Below are positions 45,050 through 53,808 of a stretch of DNA of 64,000 nucleotides, one piece after another. The notes beneath the pieces are model-generated. The model was not told the DNA's origin. It did no database searches and worked only from the letters and a program-made list of their open reading frames with translations. Numbering within the stretch: the first letter of the stretch is position 1; each line of letters starts with the position of its first letter. A program made the translations under genes and the position numbers. Source of the DNA: Polyangium jinanense (GTDB lineage Bacteria; Myxococcota; Polyangia; Polyangiales; Polyangiaceae); contig NZ_JAGTJJ010000045.1 in NCBI RefSeq assembly GCF_028435365.1, forward strand, positions 1 through 64,000. Direction: 5' to 3'.

Positions 45050-46360
45050 TCAGCTCGGATCGGCCACGCGGCCGACGAAGAGCACGGACTTCGTCGCGAT
45101 GTCGCGGATGAAGAACATGAAGGGCTTGTCGAACGTGATCGCCGCAGGCTGGGGCGCGCTCGTCTCGCCCACGATGACCGCGGTCGCCGCCGCGGCCTCG
45201 GTCCCCGCCTCGTTCACCGAGACGAACGACTGGTGAATCACGTCCGAGATGAAGAGCCCGCCCGTCCCATTGATGCCCGAGAGATCAGCGCCGTCCGTGA
45301 ATGCGATGCCCATGCCGAGCGCCTTCAGCGGGTCGACCAGGCTGAACTTCGACTCGAACTTGAACTTCGGCAAACGCGTGTCGACGCTGTGCTCCGAGAG
45401 CCCGCCGACGACCTCGCTCAGCTTGGCCGCGTCGAGGCCGCCCTCGAACGCGTCGAGATCGTCCGGCAGGACGAGCACCATCGAGAGCTCGTCGCCGTCG
45501 TACGGCAGCTCGACGGCCGCGTAACCCGCGCCCTTCACGTACGGCGCCTCGACGTAGCCCTGCATCATGGGCACGGTGACCGACGCGCCGTCGCTCGTCG
45601 TGAACGAGGCGTTCTGCGTGTTCTCCTCCTCGAACGGCGTTCGCCAGGCCGCATTGAAGTACACGGCGTTCGTCAGCACGAGCCGCGTGCTCGAGTCGAT
45701 GGAATCGGGCGAGAGGATGTCCTTGATCTTGCCCTCGGTCTTCTTCTCGACCCAGCCGTTGATCAGCGCGAGGGCCTGATCCGTACCCTCGACGAAATCG
45801 ACGATGTTCATGCCGGCGCCGTAGTTCGTGCCGAGCACATCGAGGAACGCCGTCTCGAAGGGATAATTCACCTGGCCCCAGACCGCGTTCGCGATGTTGA
45901 GCCGGAAGCCCTGGCCGTCCGAGCCCTTCGCGTCCTTGCCGCGGCTCGCGAGCGCGAGGTCGAGCGCGTTGTACGCCGGATGGAGCTGCGCCTGCGGCAG
46001 GTTGAAGTGCAGCGCCTTCGCCATGTCCGTTTCGGTTTGTCCGCGCGCGCCGGCCCAGGTCATCGCGAGGGCGCTGGAGATCGAGTGCGGAGAATAGAAG
46101 AAGTTTCCGGGCTCGCTGCGGAGGGTCTTGTACATGTCGACCGCGAACGCCGTGTTGCCGTCGACGAGCGTGCCGAGATCGGCGCTGGGGACGTTCGGGT
46201 TCGTGATCCGCTGCGCGCCGGAGGTCACGACGCAGCCGGGAGTGCCCGGATCGTGGCAATCACCGGTGTTGTTTGCCCCCGGCGGCTCGGGCGGCGCGGA
46301 CGAGCTGCAAGCGAGGGCGGAGAGGGAAAGAAGCAGGGAGAAAAGAGGGAGCGTTCGCAT
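45050..46360 (-). CDS. serpin-family protease inhibitor lipoprotein
   Basis: 436 residues. Lipobox LACS (Cys18), then a full serpin body: [86 protein letters not shown], and the hinge and loop [38 protein letters not shown]. The hinge GTEAAAATA fits an inhibitory serpin. Counting from the hinge puts P1 near Thr/Ser just after VGE, with a loop about two residues longer than human alpha-1-antitrypsin. It may protect the cell from its own or foreign proteases (inference). Confidence 0.93.
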   Translation of the reverse strand: MRTLPLFSLLLSLSALACSSSAPPEPPGANNTGDCHDPGTPGCVVTSGAQRITNPNVPSADLGTLVDGNTAFAVDMYKTLRSEPGNFFYSPHSISSALAMTWAGARGQTETDMAKALHFNLPQAQLHPAYNALDLALASRGKDAKGSDGQGFRLNIANAVWGQVNYPFETAFLDVLGTNYGAGMNIVDFVEGTDQALALINGWVEKKTEGKIKDILSPDSIDSSTRLVLTNAVYFNAAWRTPFEEENTQNASFTTSDGASVTVPMMQGYVEAPYVKGAGYAAVELPYDGDELSMVLVLPDDLDAFEGGLDAAKLSEVVGGLSEHSVDTRLPKFKFESKFSLVDPLKALGMGIAFTDGADLSGINGTGGLFISDVIHQSFVSVNEAGTEAAAATAVIVGETSAPQPAAITFDKPFMFFIRDIATKSVLFVGRVADPS

Positions 46361-46480
46361 GTTGGGAGCCCAAAGCAATCGGCATGCCGCAGGGCTTTTT
46401 CCGCGCTTCCATGACGCACGCGCCGAAAGCGCGGCAGCCGTGTCGGAGAACGGCTCAGGCTGGCACGGAGTGGCGATGGC

Positions 46481-48358
46481 TCACGCTGCAATGGCGGCGC
46501 GCGGGACGTCCCCGCCGCCTGCGCCGAAACTCTGTTCGACCGCCCGCATCAAGGACGGAGACGGCGAGAGGGTGGCGAGCGCCTCGCGATCCGCGGCCGA
46601 GACCTCGCCACCGCGCTGGCCGATGCGCGCGAGGATCGTGGTGAGCTCGAGGAGCCACACCGCCTCGCGCGCGTCGGCGGCGCCGAAAAGATCGTGGCTG
46701 ATCCAAGATGTGCCGTGCTGCGAACGATGATGGACGGCGCGGCCCTCGGTGAGGAGCTGATCGTGCACCGGGCCGGGCACGTGCAGATCGATGTGGCCAT
46801 TGCGGTGTACGTGGCCGAGCTCGCGGCCCTTCAAGTAGAAGCCGATCGTATTGATGGGCCGAGCGCACGCGACCACGCCGTCGATGCCGTCGAGCGCGGC
46901 GAGCAACTCGTCGATCGCAGCCTCGCGCGCGCCCTCTAGGCCGACGATGCCCTCGGACGTGCGGGAGACGGCGGGGTTGTCTTTGGGACCGAGCGCCGCG
47001 CGCGCCCAGAGCACCGCGACGGCGGCGGACGTCACGGTGGCCGTGGCGAGCCCGACGAAGAGGCCACGCACGCCGGCGATCCGCGCTCCGAGCACGGCGA
47101 GCGGCAAAGCGAGAAAGAGGCCGCGCATCGCGGAGATCACGGTGGAGCGCACGGCCCTGTCGATCGCGTTGAACGTCGAGCTCGTGACGGCGACGATCCC
47201 CGTCGCGCCATACGCGAGCGGTAGGATCAGGAGGTAATCGTCGGCCATGCCGAGGACCTCGTCATCCGACGAGAACACGGACGCGAGCGGGCGGCGCAGG
47301 ATCAGCATCGCGGTCCATACGACGGCGCCCCACGCGACGACGATACGTTGCGCGAGGCTGAGCGCCTGGGCCACGCGGTCCTCGCGATGCGCGCCCCAGT
47401 TCTGGCCAATGAACGGCGTGAGCGCCATCGAGAGCGCCATCGAGGGGATCACGAGCAGGCCGTCGAGGCGGCTGCCGAGCCCGTACGCGGCCACGGCGTC
47501 GCTGCCGTACCGCGCGATGAATCCGGTGACGAGCGCCGTCGAGATCGGCGTGAGCGCATTGGAGACGGCGGCCGGCAGGCCCACCGAGAGGATCTGCCGG
47601 AACGAAACGAAGAGCTCACGCGCGGTTGGCACGTGCAGATCGAGGAGCTCGAGCCGCGCGCCGAGCACCCATAACGAGATGCACATCGTCACCCCGCGCG
47701 CGAGCACGGAGGCGAGCGCGGCGCCGCGGAGACCAAGCGCGGGGATGGGGCCCGCGCCAAAGATGAGCAACGGATCGAGCGCGACGTTCATGACCGCGAA
47801 GACGGCCATGATCTTCGCCGGCGTCTTCGAATCCCCGGTCGCTTGCATTGCGCCGTTGCCGACCATCGGCACCACGAGGAAAACGACGCCGCCGAACCAG
47901 ATGTTCATGTACGACGAGAGCAACGCGACGACTGGCTCGTCTGCGCCGAGCGCGCGAAAAAGATCGGCGCCGAAGAGCATCCCGAGCGCCGAGAGCACGG
48001 CGACGACGAGCAGCGCGAGCAGCATCGCGTGCGTGCAAAGCCTGCGCGCGGCGCCCGTGTCGCCGCCGCCCACGGCCCGCGAGATCGCCGCCGCGGAACC
48101 GACGTTGAGCCCGAAAGCGACGCTCATGACGAGCGCGATCACGGGGAACGCGAAGCTCATCACGGCGAGCTCGCGTGGCCCGAGGCGGCCCACGAAGAAA
48201 GTATCGGCGATGCCGGCCAGCATCATGAGCACGATGCTGAGGGTCATCGGCACGGCGAGGCGCACGAGCGCTTTCGGGATCGGGTCCGTGAGAAGGTTCG
48301 TCGGCGGAGGTTTGGGAGATACCAATGCGGGCCCCGTGTCTCGGAACCACGCTACCAT
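46481..48358 (-). CDS. MATE-family multidrug/solute exporter fused to a C-terminal DUF5519 domain
   Basis: 625 residues from ATG 48358. Residues about 20-470 are a MATE transporter with twelve helices: PIPKALVRLAVPMTLSIVLMMLAGIADTFFVGRLG at the start, and QILSVGLPAAVSNALTPI opening the second half. Behind the last helix comes about 150 residues with RELGHVHRNGHIDLHVPGPVHDQLLTEGRAVHHRSQ and WISHDLFGAADAREAVWLLELTTILAR, the DUF5519 (luciferase-domain) pattern, normally a separate small protein. MATE proteins export cations or drugs by Na+ or H+ exchange. The frame is continuous, so the fusion is real in this sequence. Confidence 0.88.
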   Translation of the reverse strand: MVAWFRDTGPALVSPKPPPTNLLTDPIPKALVRLAVPMTLSIVLMMLAGIADTFFVGRLGPRELAVMSFAFPVIALVMSVAFGLNVGSAAAISRAVGGGDTGAARRLCTHAMLLALLVVAVLSALGMLFGADLFRALGADEPVVALLSSYMNIWFGGVVFLVVPMVGNGAMQATGDSKTPAKIMAVFAVMNVALDPLLIFGAGPIPALGLRGAALASVLARGVTMCISLWVLGARLELLDLHVPTARELFVSFRQILSVGLPAAVSNALTPISTALVTGFIARYGSDAVAAYGLGSRLDGLLVIPSMALSMALTPFIGQNWGAHREDRVAQALSLAQRIVVAWGAVVWTAMLILRRPLASVFSSDDEVLGMADDYLLILPLAYGATGIVAVTSSTFNAIDRAVRSTVISAMRGLFLALPLAVLGARIAGVRGLFVGLATATVTSAAVAVLWARAALGPKDNPAVSRTSEGIVGLEGAREAAIDELLAALDGIDGVVACARPINTIGFYLKGRELGHVHRNGHIDLHVPGPVHDQLLTEGRAVHHRSQHGTSWISHDLFGAADAREAVWLLELTTILARIGQRGGEVSAADREALATLSPSPSLMRAVEQSFGAGGGDVPRAAIAA

Positions 48359-48754
48359 GCGCGCCGCGCCGCCGTCACGAGAGGCGGAAATGATCGGCCC
48401 TGAAAAACATACAGCCCCGGGCTCCCCATGAGCCTCGGGGCCGGATCGCCGAGCGGGAAAAATCGCGATCGACCTCATGGAAGCCCGCCCCGCGCGTCCC
48501 GTCAACTCGATTTCGACGAATGCAATTCTTTTGGCCCATCATGCGCGTTCGGTTTATCGCCCCGGGCGGAGCGCGCCCGGACGCCCTTGGTCCTTCGCGC
48601 AGCGCGGCATGCATTCGTATGCATGTAATAGTTCTTGCCGGCTGCGTGTCGACATGGCGCCGAGGGTGGTCATTCCGGAGCGCAGGTCCTACCCGACGGA
48701 GCACGATACGAGCGTCGCGTGGGAAGGCCCGTCCCTGGTAAGGTGGGGGCTCCC
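48359..48754. other. divergent intergenic region with an AT-rich inverted repeat
   Basis: Lies between the MATE gene and the 48755 gene. No frame looks coding on either strand. It holds a 7-bp inverted repeat at 48608-48625 and AT-richer patches near 48515-48540 and 48610-48635, where promoters are likely. Confidence 0.4.
48608..48625. promoter_or_regulatory. 7-bp inverted repeat, possible operator
   Basis: CATGCAT and ATGCATG flank a TCGT centre, an AT-rich palindrome in a GC-rich setting, about 130 bases in front of the 48755 gene and directly followed by TAATAG. It could be an operator near the promoter; this is not tested by any other sign. Confidence 0.35.
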
Positions 48755-50008
48755 ATGAAAAAGGCCGAAATCGATGCCCTCGTGCTCGCTCATCGGGGAA
48801 GCGCCCGCGCCGTGGCCTTCTTGCACGTCCTCCGGCAAGCTTCGCTCACGCCGGACGATCACAGCTTCCTCGCCGAGCACGCGCACGAGCTCACGTCCGC
48901 AGATCTTCTTCGCTGGCGCGCGCGCACGGTGTCCGCGGATCGCACGCCCATCCTCGTCGCGCTCGCGAAGCTCTGCGAGGACAAACCCGCCGAGTTCGAG
49001 CACGAGGTGCTGAACGCGCCCGGGCTCTCCTTCGAGGATCGGGAATGGGAGACGCTCGCCAACCTCGTCCGCGGAAAGGTCCCGCCCGCGCTCGAGGCGC
49101 GTATCGAGCGCCGAGAAACCCGAGCGCCTGCGCCCGCCGCGGTCTTCGCGCCCTCTCCCCACGGTGAGGGGCTCCGGTCGGCCCACGAAGTGGGCCTTCC
49201 TCTGCCCCCCACACCCCCCGCGGACGAACCCGTCGATCTCGCGTCGATGTTCGACCTCGACGACGCGAGCGCGCCGGATGCTTCGGGCTCGAAAGAAGGG
49301 GACGGATCGTTCTTCGGCGGCGACTCGCTCGGCGATGAGCTCGGCCTTGATCTCGGTGGTGACGAAGGCGACCCGCTCTTCGCAGATCCGTTCGCGGGGC
49401 TCACCGTCGAGGACGCGTTCGAGAAGGTGAAAACCGGGACGAACGGCGACGAGCGCGCGATGCTGCTCGATTGGCTCGCCGCGCAGGGCGCCTCCGCCGA
49501 GCGGCTCATGAGCGCCGCGCTCGCCTCGCTGCATCAGGGGCCCGTGACCTCGCCCGTGGTCGCGTGGATCGGAAAGCGGCTCGCTTCGAAAGCGGACTGG
49601 GAGACGAACGGACACGGCCTCTTTCTGGCGCTCGTCCAGCGGCGCGCTTTCCCGGAGCTGCAGGAGCTCGTCGCGCAAGGCGCCGGGGATTCCCCGGAGC
49701 TCGCGGAAGCGCGGCTCGCGGCGTTCGGCCACGTGCTCATCGACGTCGCGGGCGACGCGATCAAAGAAAAGGACGAGGCGCGCGCGGCCGCGATGCTCGC
49801 CGCGCTGTCGGCGCAGGGCGCGACGGACGAGACACGCAAGAGGTTCGGCGCGTTGAAACAAGCTCTCCACGAGGCGAACGCCTCGGCGTATCTCGTGACG
49901 CTCGTCGACCTCGTGGTGCAGCATGCGCACACGCGCAGCGAAAACCCGACGGAAGGGATGATCGCGGCCGTGCACACGCTCTCGGACGTGCTCGGCTCGG
50001 GCTCGTAA
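48755..50008 (+). CDS. hypothetical helical protein with a disordered acidic middle
   Basis: 417 residues from ATG 48755. The N-terminal 110 residues form helices (AEIDALVLAHRGSARAVAFLHVLRQ...), the middle (about 125-235) is Asp/Ser/Pro-rich and disordered, and the C-terminal 180 residues are HEAT-like helices (AMLLDWLAAQGASAERLMSAALASLHQ, LAAFGHVLIDVAGDAIKEKDEARAAAMLAALSA). No signal peptide and no known family. The disordered region contains SPHGEGLRSAHEVGLPLPPTPP, encoded by a hairpin-rich segment that looks inserted. Function unknown. Confidence 0.7.
   Translation: MKKAEIDALVLAHRGSARAVAFLHVLRQASLTPDDHSFLAEHAHELTSADLLRWRARTVSADRTPILVALAKLCEDKPAEFEHEVLNAPGLSFEDREWETLANLVRGKVPPALEARIERRETRAPAPAAVFAPSPHGEGLRSAHEVGLPLPPTPPADEPVDLASMFDLDDASAPDASGSKEGDGSFFGGDSLGDELGLDLGGDEGDPLFADPFAGLTVEDAFEKVKTGTNGDERAMLLDWLAAQGASAERLMSAALASLHQGPVTSPVVAWIGKRLASKADWETNGHGLFLALVQRRAFPELQELVAQGAGDSPELAEARLAAFGHVLIDVAGDAIKEKDEARAAAMLAALSAQGATDETRKRFGALKQALHEANASAYLVTLVDLVVQHAHTRSENPTEGMIAAVHTLSDVLGSGS
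49151..49212. repeat. hairpin-rich insert-like segment inside a coding region
   Basis: Two adjacent inverted repeats lie inside the 48755 gene: CCCC-ACGGTGA-GGGG (about 49157-49171) and GGCCCAC-GAA-GTGGGCC (49180-49196), the second with a perfect 7-bp stem, then a C-rich stretch. The encoded SPHGEGLRS... segment is unlike the rest of the protein, as when a short palindromic repeat inserts in frame. Confidence 0.45.
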
Positions 50009-50014
50009 GCCCGC

Positions 50015-50935
50015 TCAACGCTTCTTCGTGGACTTCGGCTTCGGCCCGTCCCCGGCTTTGCCCGTGGCGGCTTCGTTCTTCGGCGCCTTCTCCGGCGAAC
50101 GGATTCGCACGGGCACGACGACCCAGTCGTTCGGTTTCAAGAGCTCCTTCGAGATCCATCCGACGGGCGCGTTCTTCGCGGTCGTCTCGACGAACGCGTA
50201 CGCGCGGCCCTGGTAGCGGATCTTCTCGCCCTGCGCCGGCACGGCGACGCCGAGCATCGCGTGCCGGTGCGCATTCGAGTTCAGGAGCACGCTGTCGATG
50301 CCGATCGCGTCGAGCAGCATGTGCAAAAGGAGCGCCTTCGAATCGCAGTCGCCTTTTTTCGCCGAGGCCACGAGCGCCGGCGGCATGAGGCCGAAGGGAC
50401 GATCTTTGGGGATCTCGTAAGGGATCGTCTGGACGAACGAGGCCAAGAGCTCGACGGCGTCGAGCGGGCCGAGCTTCGCCTCCTGGATGCGCGCCTTGAA
50501 GCGCGCGGCGAGCGGATCGACGTCGGGTTTGCTACGCTCCACGAGCGACTCGAAGATGCACTGCATGCTCGCGTCGCAGCCCGGCGGCGGGACCCATCGG
50601 AACGCGCCGTCGCCCGCGTCCTGGTATTTGAGGCGCTGCGCGAGCTCGCGGTGCGCCGCGTCGACGTCGCGCTGCTCGTCCGCGCCGAGCGCGTAGCCGG
50701 CGCGATAGACGGGCGGTTCGAGACGACGATCCCGCCACGCATACTTCGTCGCGCCGGATGCCGGCGTCTTTTCGGGATACACCGCGACGCCGAGATCGAC
50801 GCCCGGCGTGTCCTCGGACGGCTCTTCATCGCCGCTTTGCGAAAGCAGCTCGCCGAGGTCTCCGAGGTTGCAACAGCAGCCCGCGACGAACACGCACGCG
50901 GCCGCGGCAAACGTGAGGACGGTTCGACCGTTCAT
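50015..50935 (-). CDS. transglutaminase-like cysteine peptidase-fold lipoprotein
   Basis: 306 residues. Lipobox VAGC (Cys20), an acidic linker, then GDCDSKALLLHMLLDAIGIDSVLL (Cys197) and NAHRHAMLGVAV (His225), the Cys-His pair of bacterial transglutaminase-like proteins, which mostly act as peptidases or crosslinkers in the periplasm; the third residue (Asp/Glu) is not certain. The tail is Lys/Pro-rich. Its ATG overlaps the stop of the DUF350 gene (ATGA), so it is coupled to that membrane protein. The substrate is unknown. Confidence 0.8.
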   Translation of the reverse strand: MNGRTVLTFAAAACVFVAGCCCNLGDLGELLSQSGDEEPSEDTPGVDLGVAVYPEKTPASGATKYAWRDRRLEPPVYRAGYALGADEQRDVDAAHRELAQRLKYQDAGDGAFRWVPPPGCDASMQCIFESLVERSKPDVDPLAARFKARIQEAKLGPLDAVELLASFVQTIPYEIPKDRPFGLMPPALVASAKKGDCDSKALLLHMLLDAIGIDSVLLNSNAHRHAMLGVAVPAQGEKIRYQGRAYAFVETTAKNAPVGWISKELLKPNDWVVVPVRIRSPEKAPKNEAATGKAGDGPKPKSTKKR

Positions 50936-51477
50936 GACGGCGCCATCACCTCGTCACGCGCGAGCTCGGGCAGCGGCAAGAGGCCGTCGAGGGCGGTCTC
51001 GAGGCCCGGCGCGGCCACGAGCGCGATCACCACCATCACCGCGCCGAGCACGAGCGCGGGCGCGAGGTTGCCCTTCCGGATCTCGGCGAGCTCGTCCACG
51101 CCGCGCGTGAGCCGGACGAAGAGGAACGTGCCCACGGCGAGCGCCAAAGCGCCCACGGCGAGCGAGAGCGCGACGTGCGCGAGGCCGTAAAACGCGAACT
51201 TGCTCAGCATCACCGGCGCGAGCTTCTGGCCGCGGTACATGAGGTCCATCGCGGCGAACGTCGCCGACACCGCGTGCTGCGCGAGGAGCCCGAGCGAGAG
51301 CAGGCCCGCGGCCGAGATGACGGCGACGGCCGCGTTGCCCTTCGCGAACTCCTCGTCGATCTCGCCGAGGCGCAAGAGCCGCCCGAGCACGCGCGCTCCG
51401 AGCCACACACCCAGGGCGCCGACGAGGATGCCAAAGAGGACCTTGCCGATCCCGATCAGGAAGAGGGCGACGTTCAC
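50932..51477 (-). CDS. DUF350 family membrane protein
   Basis: 181 residues from GTG 51477 with about five hydrophobic segments in two repeats: LFLIGIGKVLFGILVGALGVWLGARVLGRLLRLGEIDEEFAKGNAAVAVISAAGLLSLGLLAQHA and a second ELAEIRKGNLAPALVLGAVMVVIALVAAPGLE, each with the DUF350 core (...I..GN.A.A...A). The family is of unknown function and often lies near polyamine or envelope genes. Here it is coupled to the transglutaminase-like lipoprotein gene, so both probably work together at the inner membrane. Confidence 0.88.
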   Translation of the reverse strand: MNVALFLIGIGKVLFGILVGALGVWLGARVLGRLLRLGEIDEEFAKGNAAVAVISAAGLLSLGLLAQHAVSATFAAMDLMYRGQKLAPVMLSKFAFYGLAHVALSLAVGALALAVGTFLFVRLTRGVDELAEIRKGNLAPALVLGAVMVVIALVAAPGLETALDGLLPLPELARDEVMAPS

Positions 51478-51741
51478 GGCGCGAGCGTAGCGGAATCAAA
51501 AGGCCCTCGAAACCGGCGAACGAGCGCGGGGCCCCTGGGCCGGACACCGCGGAAAACGCTGGAGTTTCGCTTCTTGTGTCCTCCGAGGGCTCGCTCTTTC
51601 GCGTCCCCCGGCTCACGAGGTGTTTCATGGCGAGCTCGTGCGATGTGACGCACCAAGCGTTGCGCGAGCCGAGCGGGGATCGTACGTAGCAAGGACGAAG
51701 AAGTCCCAAGAGGAGGCGCGCGCGTCGCGAGAGCACCGAAC

Positions 51742-53808
51742 ATGCCCGAATCTCACGAAAATCCGCTGCTCGGCCTCGGCTACGAAATTCCCTTCGATCG
51801 CATACGCGGCGAGCACGTGCAGCCAGCCGTGAAAGCGCTCCTCGCCGAGGCGAAGGCGCGGCTCGACGCCCTCGCGGCGGACCCGGCCCCCCGCACGTAC
51901 GACAGCACGATCACCGCGCTCGAACGGGTGACGGAGCCGCTCGATTTCGTGATGGGCGTGGTCGGACACCTGGAGTCCGTCGCGACGACGCCGGAGCTCC
52001 GCGCCGCGTATTCCGCGGTGCAACCCGAGGTGAGCGAGTTCTTCAGCGGCATCGCGCTCTCGGAGCCCGTGTGGAACGCGCTCAAGGCGTACGCCGCGAC
52101 GGACGAGGCGAAGGCGCTCACGGGGACACGCAAGCGGCTGCTCGACAAGACGATCGCCGATTTCAAGCGCAGCGGCGCGGACCTCGATCCCGAGGGGAAG
52201 AAGCGGCTCGCCGAGATCGACGTGGAGCTCGCACAGCTCACGCTTCGTTACGGGCAGAACGTGCTCGACTCGACGAACGCGTTCGAGCTCGTGATCGGCG
52301 AGCCCGAGAAGCTCGCGGGTCTGCCCGAAGGCGCGGTGCTCGCGGCGAAGGCGAGCGCGGAGGCGAAAGGCCTCTCGGGCCATCGCTTCACGATGCAGGC
52401 GCCGAGCTACCTGCCCGTGATGACGTACCTCGACGATCGCTCGATCCGCGAGCGCATGTACCGCGCCTACGCCACGCGCGCGACCGAGCCGCCCTGGGAC
52501 AACCGGCTGCTCCTGCAGCGGATCCTCGTGCTGCGGCGCGAGAAGGCGCGCCTGCTCGGCTTCGACAGTTTTGCCGACCTCGTGCTCGAAGATCGCATGG
52601 CGAAGTCTGGGCACGCCGCGCGTACGTTCGTGCAGACGTTGCGTGAAAAGACGCAGGCGCACTTTGATCGCGAGAACGCCGAGCTCGAAGCGTTCCGCAA
52701 GGAGATCGAGGGCCCGGACGCGCCGCCGATCGAGCCGTGGGACGTCGCGTATTACGCCGAGAAGCTCCGCCGCGCGCGGTACGATTTCGACGAGGAGTCG
52801 CTCCGCCCCTATTTCTCCGCGGAGAGGGCGCTCGAAGGCGTCTTCGCGATCGCCTCGGCGCTCTACGGCGTGCGCATCGAGCCTTCGCCCGAGACGAAAG
52901 CGTGGCACGAGACGGTCTCGACGTACCGCATCGTGGAGCCGAAGGGGCACACGAGCGCGGTGTTCTACGTGGACCTCTGGCCACGCGAGTCGAAGCGCGA
53001 CGGCGCATGGATGCAGGGCCTCGTGACGGGCGTCGCCGAGGCCCAGGCGCCGGCCTCGCACGTGGAGGTGCTCGCGGGCAACCTGACGCCGCCGATCGGC
53101 GATCGTCCCGCGCTGCTCAACCACCGCGAGGTCGAGACGCTCTTCCACGAGTTCGGCCACCTCATGCATCACGCGTCGAGCTGCGTGGAGGTGCGCACGC
53201 TGGCCGGGACGAACGTGGCGTGGGACTTCGTCGAGCTGCCCTCGCAGATCATGGAGAACTGGTGCTGGGAGAAGGAGGCGCTCGACCTCTTCGCGCGGCA
53301 CCACGAGACGAACGAGCCGATCCCGGCGCCGCTGCTCGAGCGCATGCGGTCGGCGCGCACGTTCCGCGCGGCGAACGCGATGATGCGGCAGCTCGGCTTC
53401 GCCGAGGTCGATCTCGCGCTGCACGTGGACTGGGATCCAGCGCGTGACGGTGATCCCACCGCGTACGGTCGCGAGATCATCTCCCGCCACTCGCCCGCGA
53501 AGCTGCCCTCCGATCACGCGATGCTCGCCTCGTTCTCGCACCTCTTCTCGAGCCCGGTCGGGTATGCCGCGGGGTATTACTCGTACAAGTGGGCGGAGGT
53601 GCTCGACGCCGACGCGTTCTCGCGGTTCAAGCGCGAGGGGCTGTTCAGCCGGGAGGTCGGCGAGGCCTTCCGATCCGAGATCCTCGCCCGAGGCGACAGC
53701 GAGGATCCGATGGTCCTTTACCGGCGCTTCATGGGGCGCGAACCAACCCTGGAGGCGCTGCTCGAACGCGACGGCCTCATCGCGTCCGGGACGGCGGTGG
53801 CCGTTTGA
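51742..53808 (+). CDS. M3-family oligopeptidase (oligopeptidase A-like)
   Basis: 688 residues. LFHEFGHLMHHASS (His469, Glu470, His473) is the HExxH zinc motif with the distal Glu further on, in an all-helical M3 body: LAEIDVELAQLTLRYGQNVLD, TMQAPSYLPVMTYLDDRSIRERMYRAYATRA, ENWCWEKEALDLFARH. M3 peptidases cleave short peptides in the cytoplasm, including released signal peptides. No signal peptide here. The stop overlaps the hslO start (TGATG), so it is in an operon with that gene. Confidence 0.93.
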   Translation: MPESHENPLLGLGYEIPFDRIRGEHVQPAVKALLAEAKARLDALAADPAPRTYDSTITALERVTEPLDFVMGVVGHLESVATTPELRAAYSAVQPEVSEFFSGIALSEPVWNALKAYAATDEAKALTGTRKRLLDKTIADFKRSGADLDPEGKKRLAEIDVELAQLTLRYGQNVLDSTNAFELVIGEPEKLAGLPEGAVLAAKASAEAKGLSGHRFTMQAPSYLPVMTYLDDRSIRERMYRAYATRATEPPWDNRLLLQRILVLRREKARLLGFDSFADLVLEDRMAKSGHAARTFVQTLREKTQAHFDRENAELEAFRKEIEGPDAPPIEPWDVAYYAEKLRRARYDFDEESLRPYFSAERALEGVFAIASALYGVRIEPSPETKAWHETVSTYRIVEPKGHTSAVFYVDLWPRESKRDGAWMQGLVTGVAEAQAPASHVEVLAGNLTPPIGDRPALLNHREVETLFHEFGHLMHHASSCVEVRTLAGTNVAWDFVELPSQIMENWCWEKEALDLFARHHETNEPIPAPLLERMRSARTFRAANAMMRQLGFAEVDLALHVDWDPARDGDPTAYGREIISRHSPAKLPSDHAMLASFSHLFSSPVGYAAGYYSYKWAEVLDADAFSRFKREGLFSREVGEAFRSEILARGDSEDPMVLYRRFMGREPTLEALLERDGLIASGTAVAV

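Noticed and set aside
51625..53541. A 638-codon minus-strand frame
   Set aside because: It lies antisense to the M3 peptidase gene, which has a clear HExxH motif; the frame is Arg/His/Val-rich without motifs.
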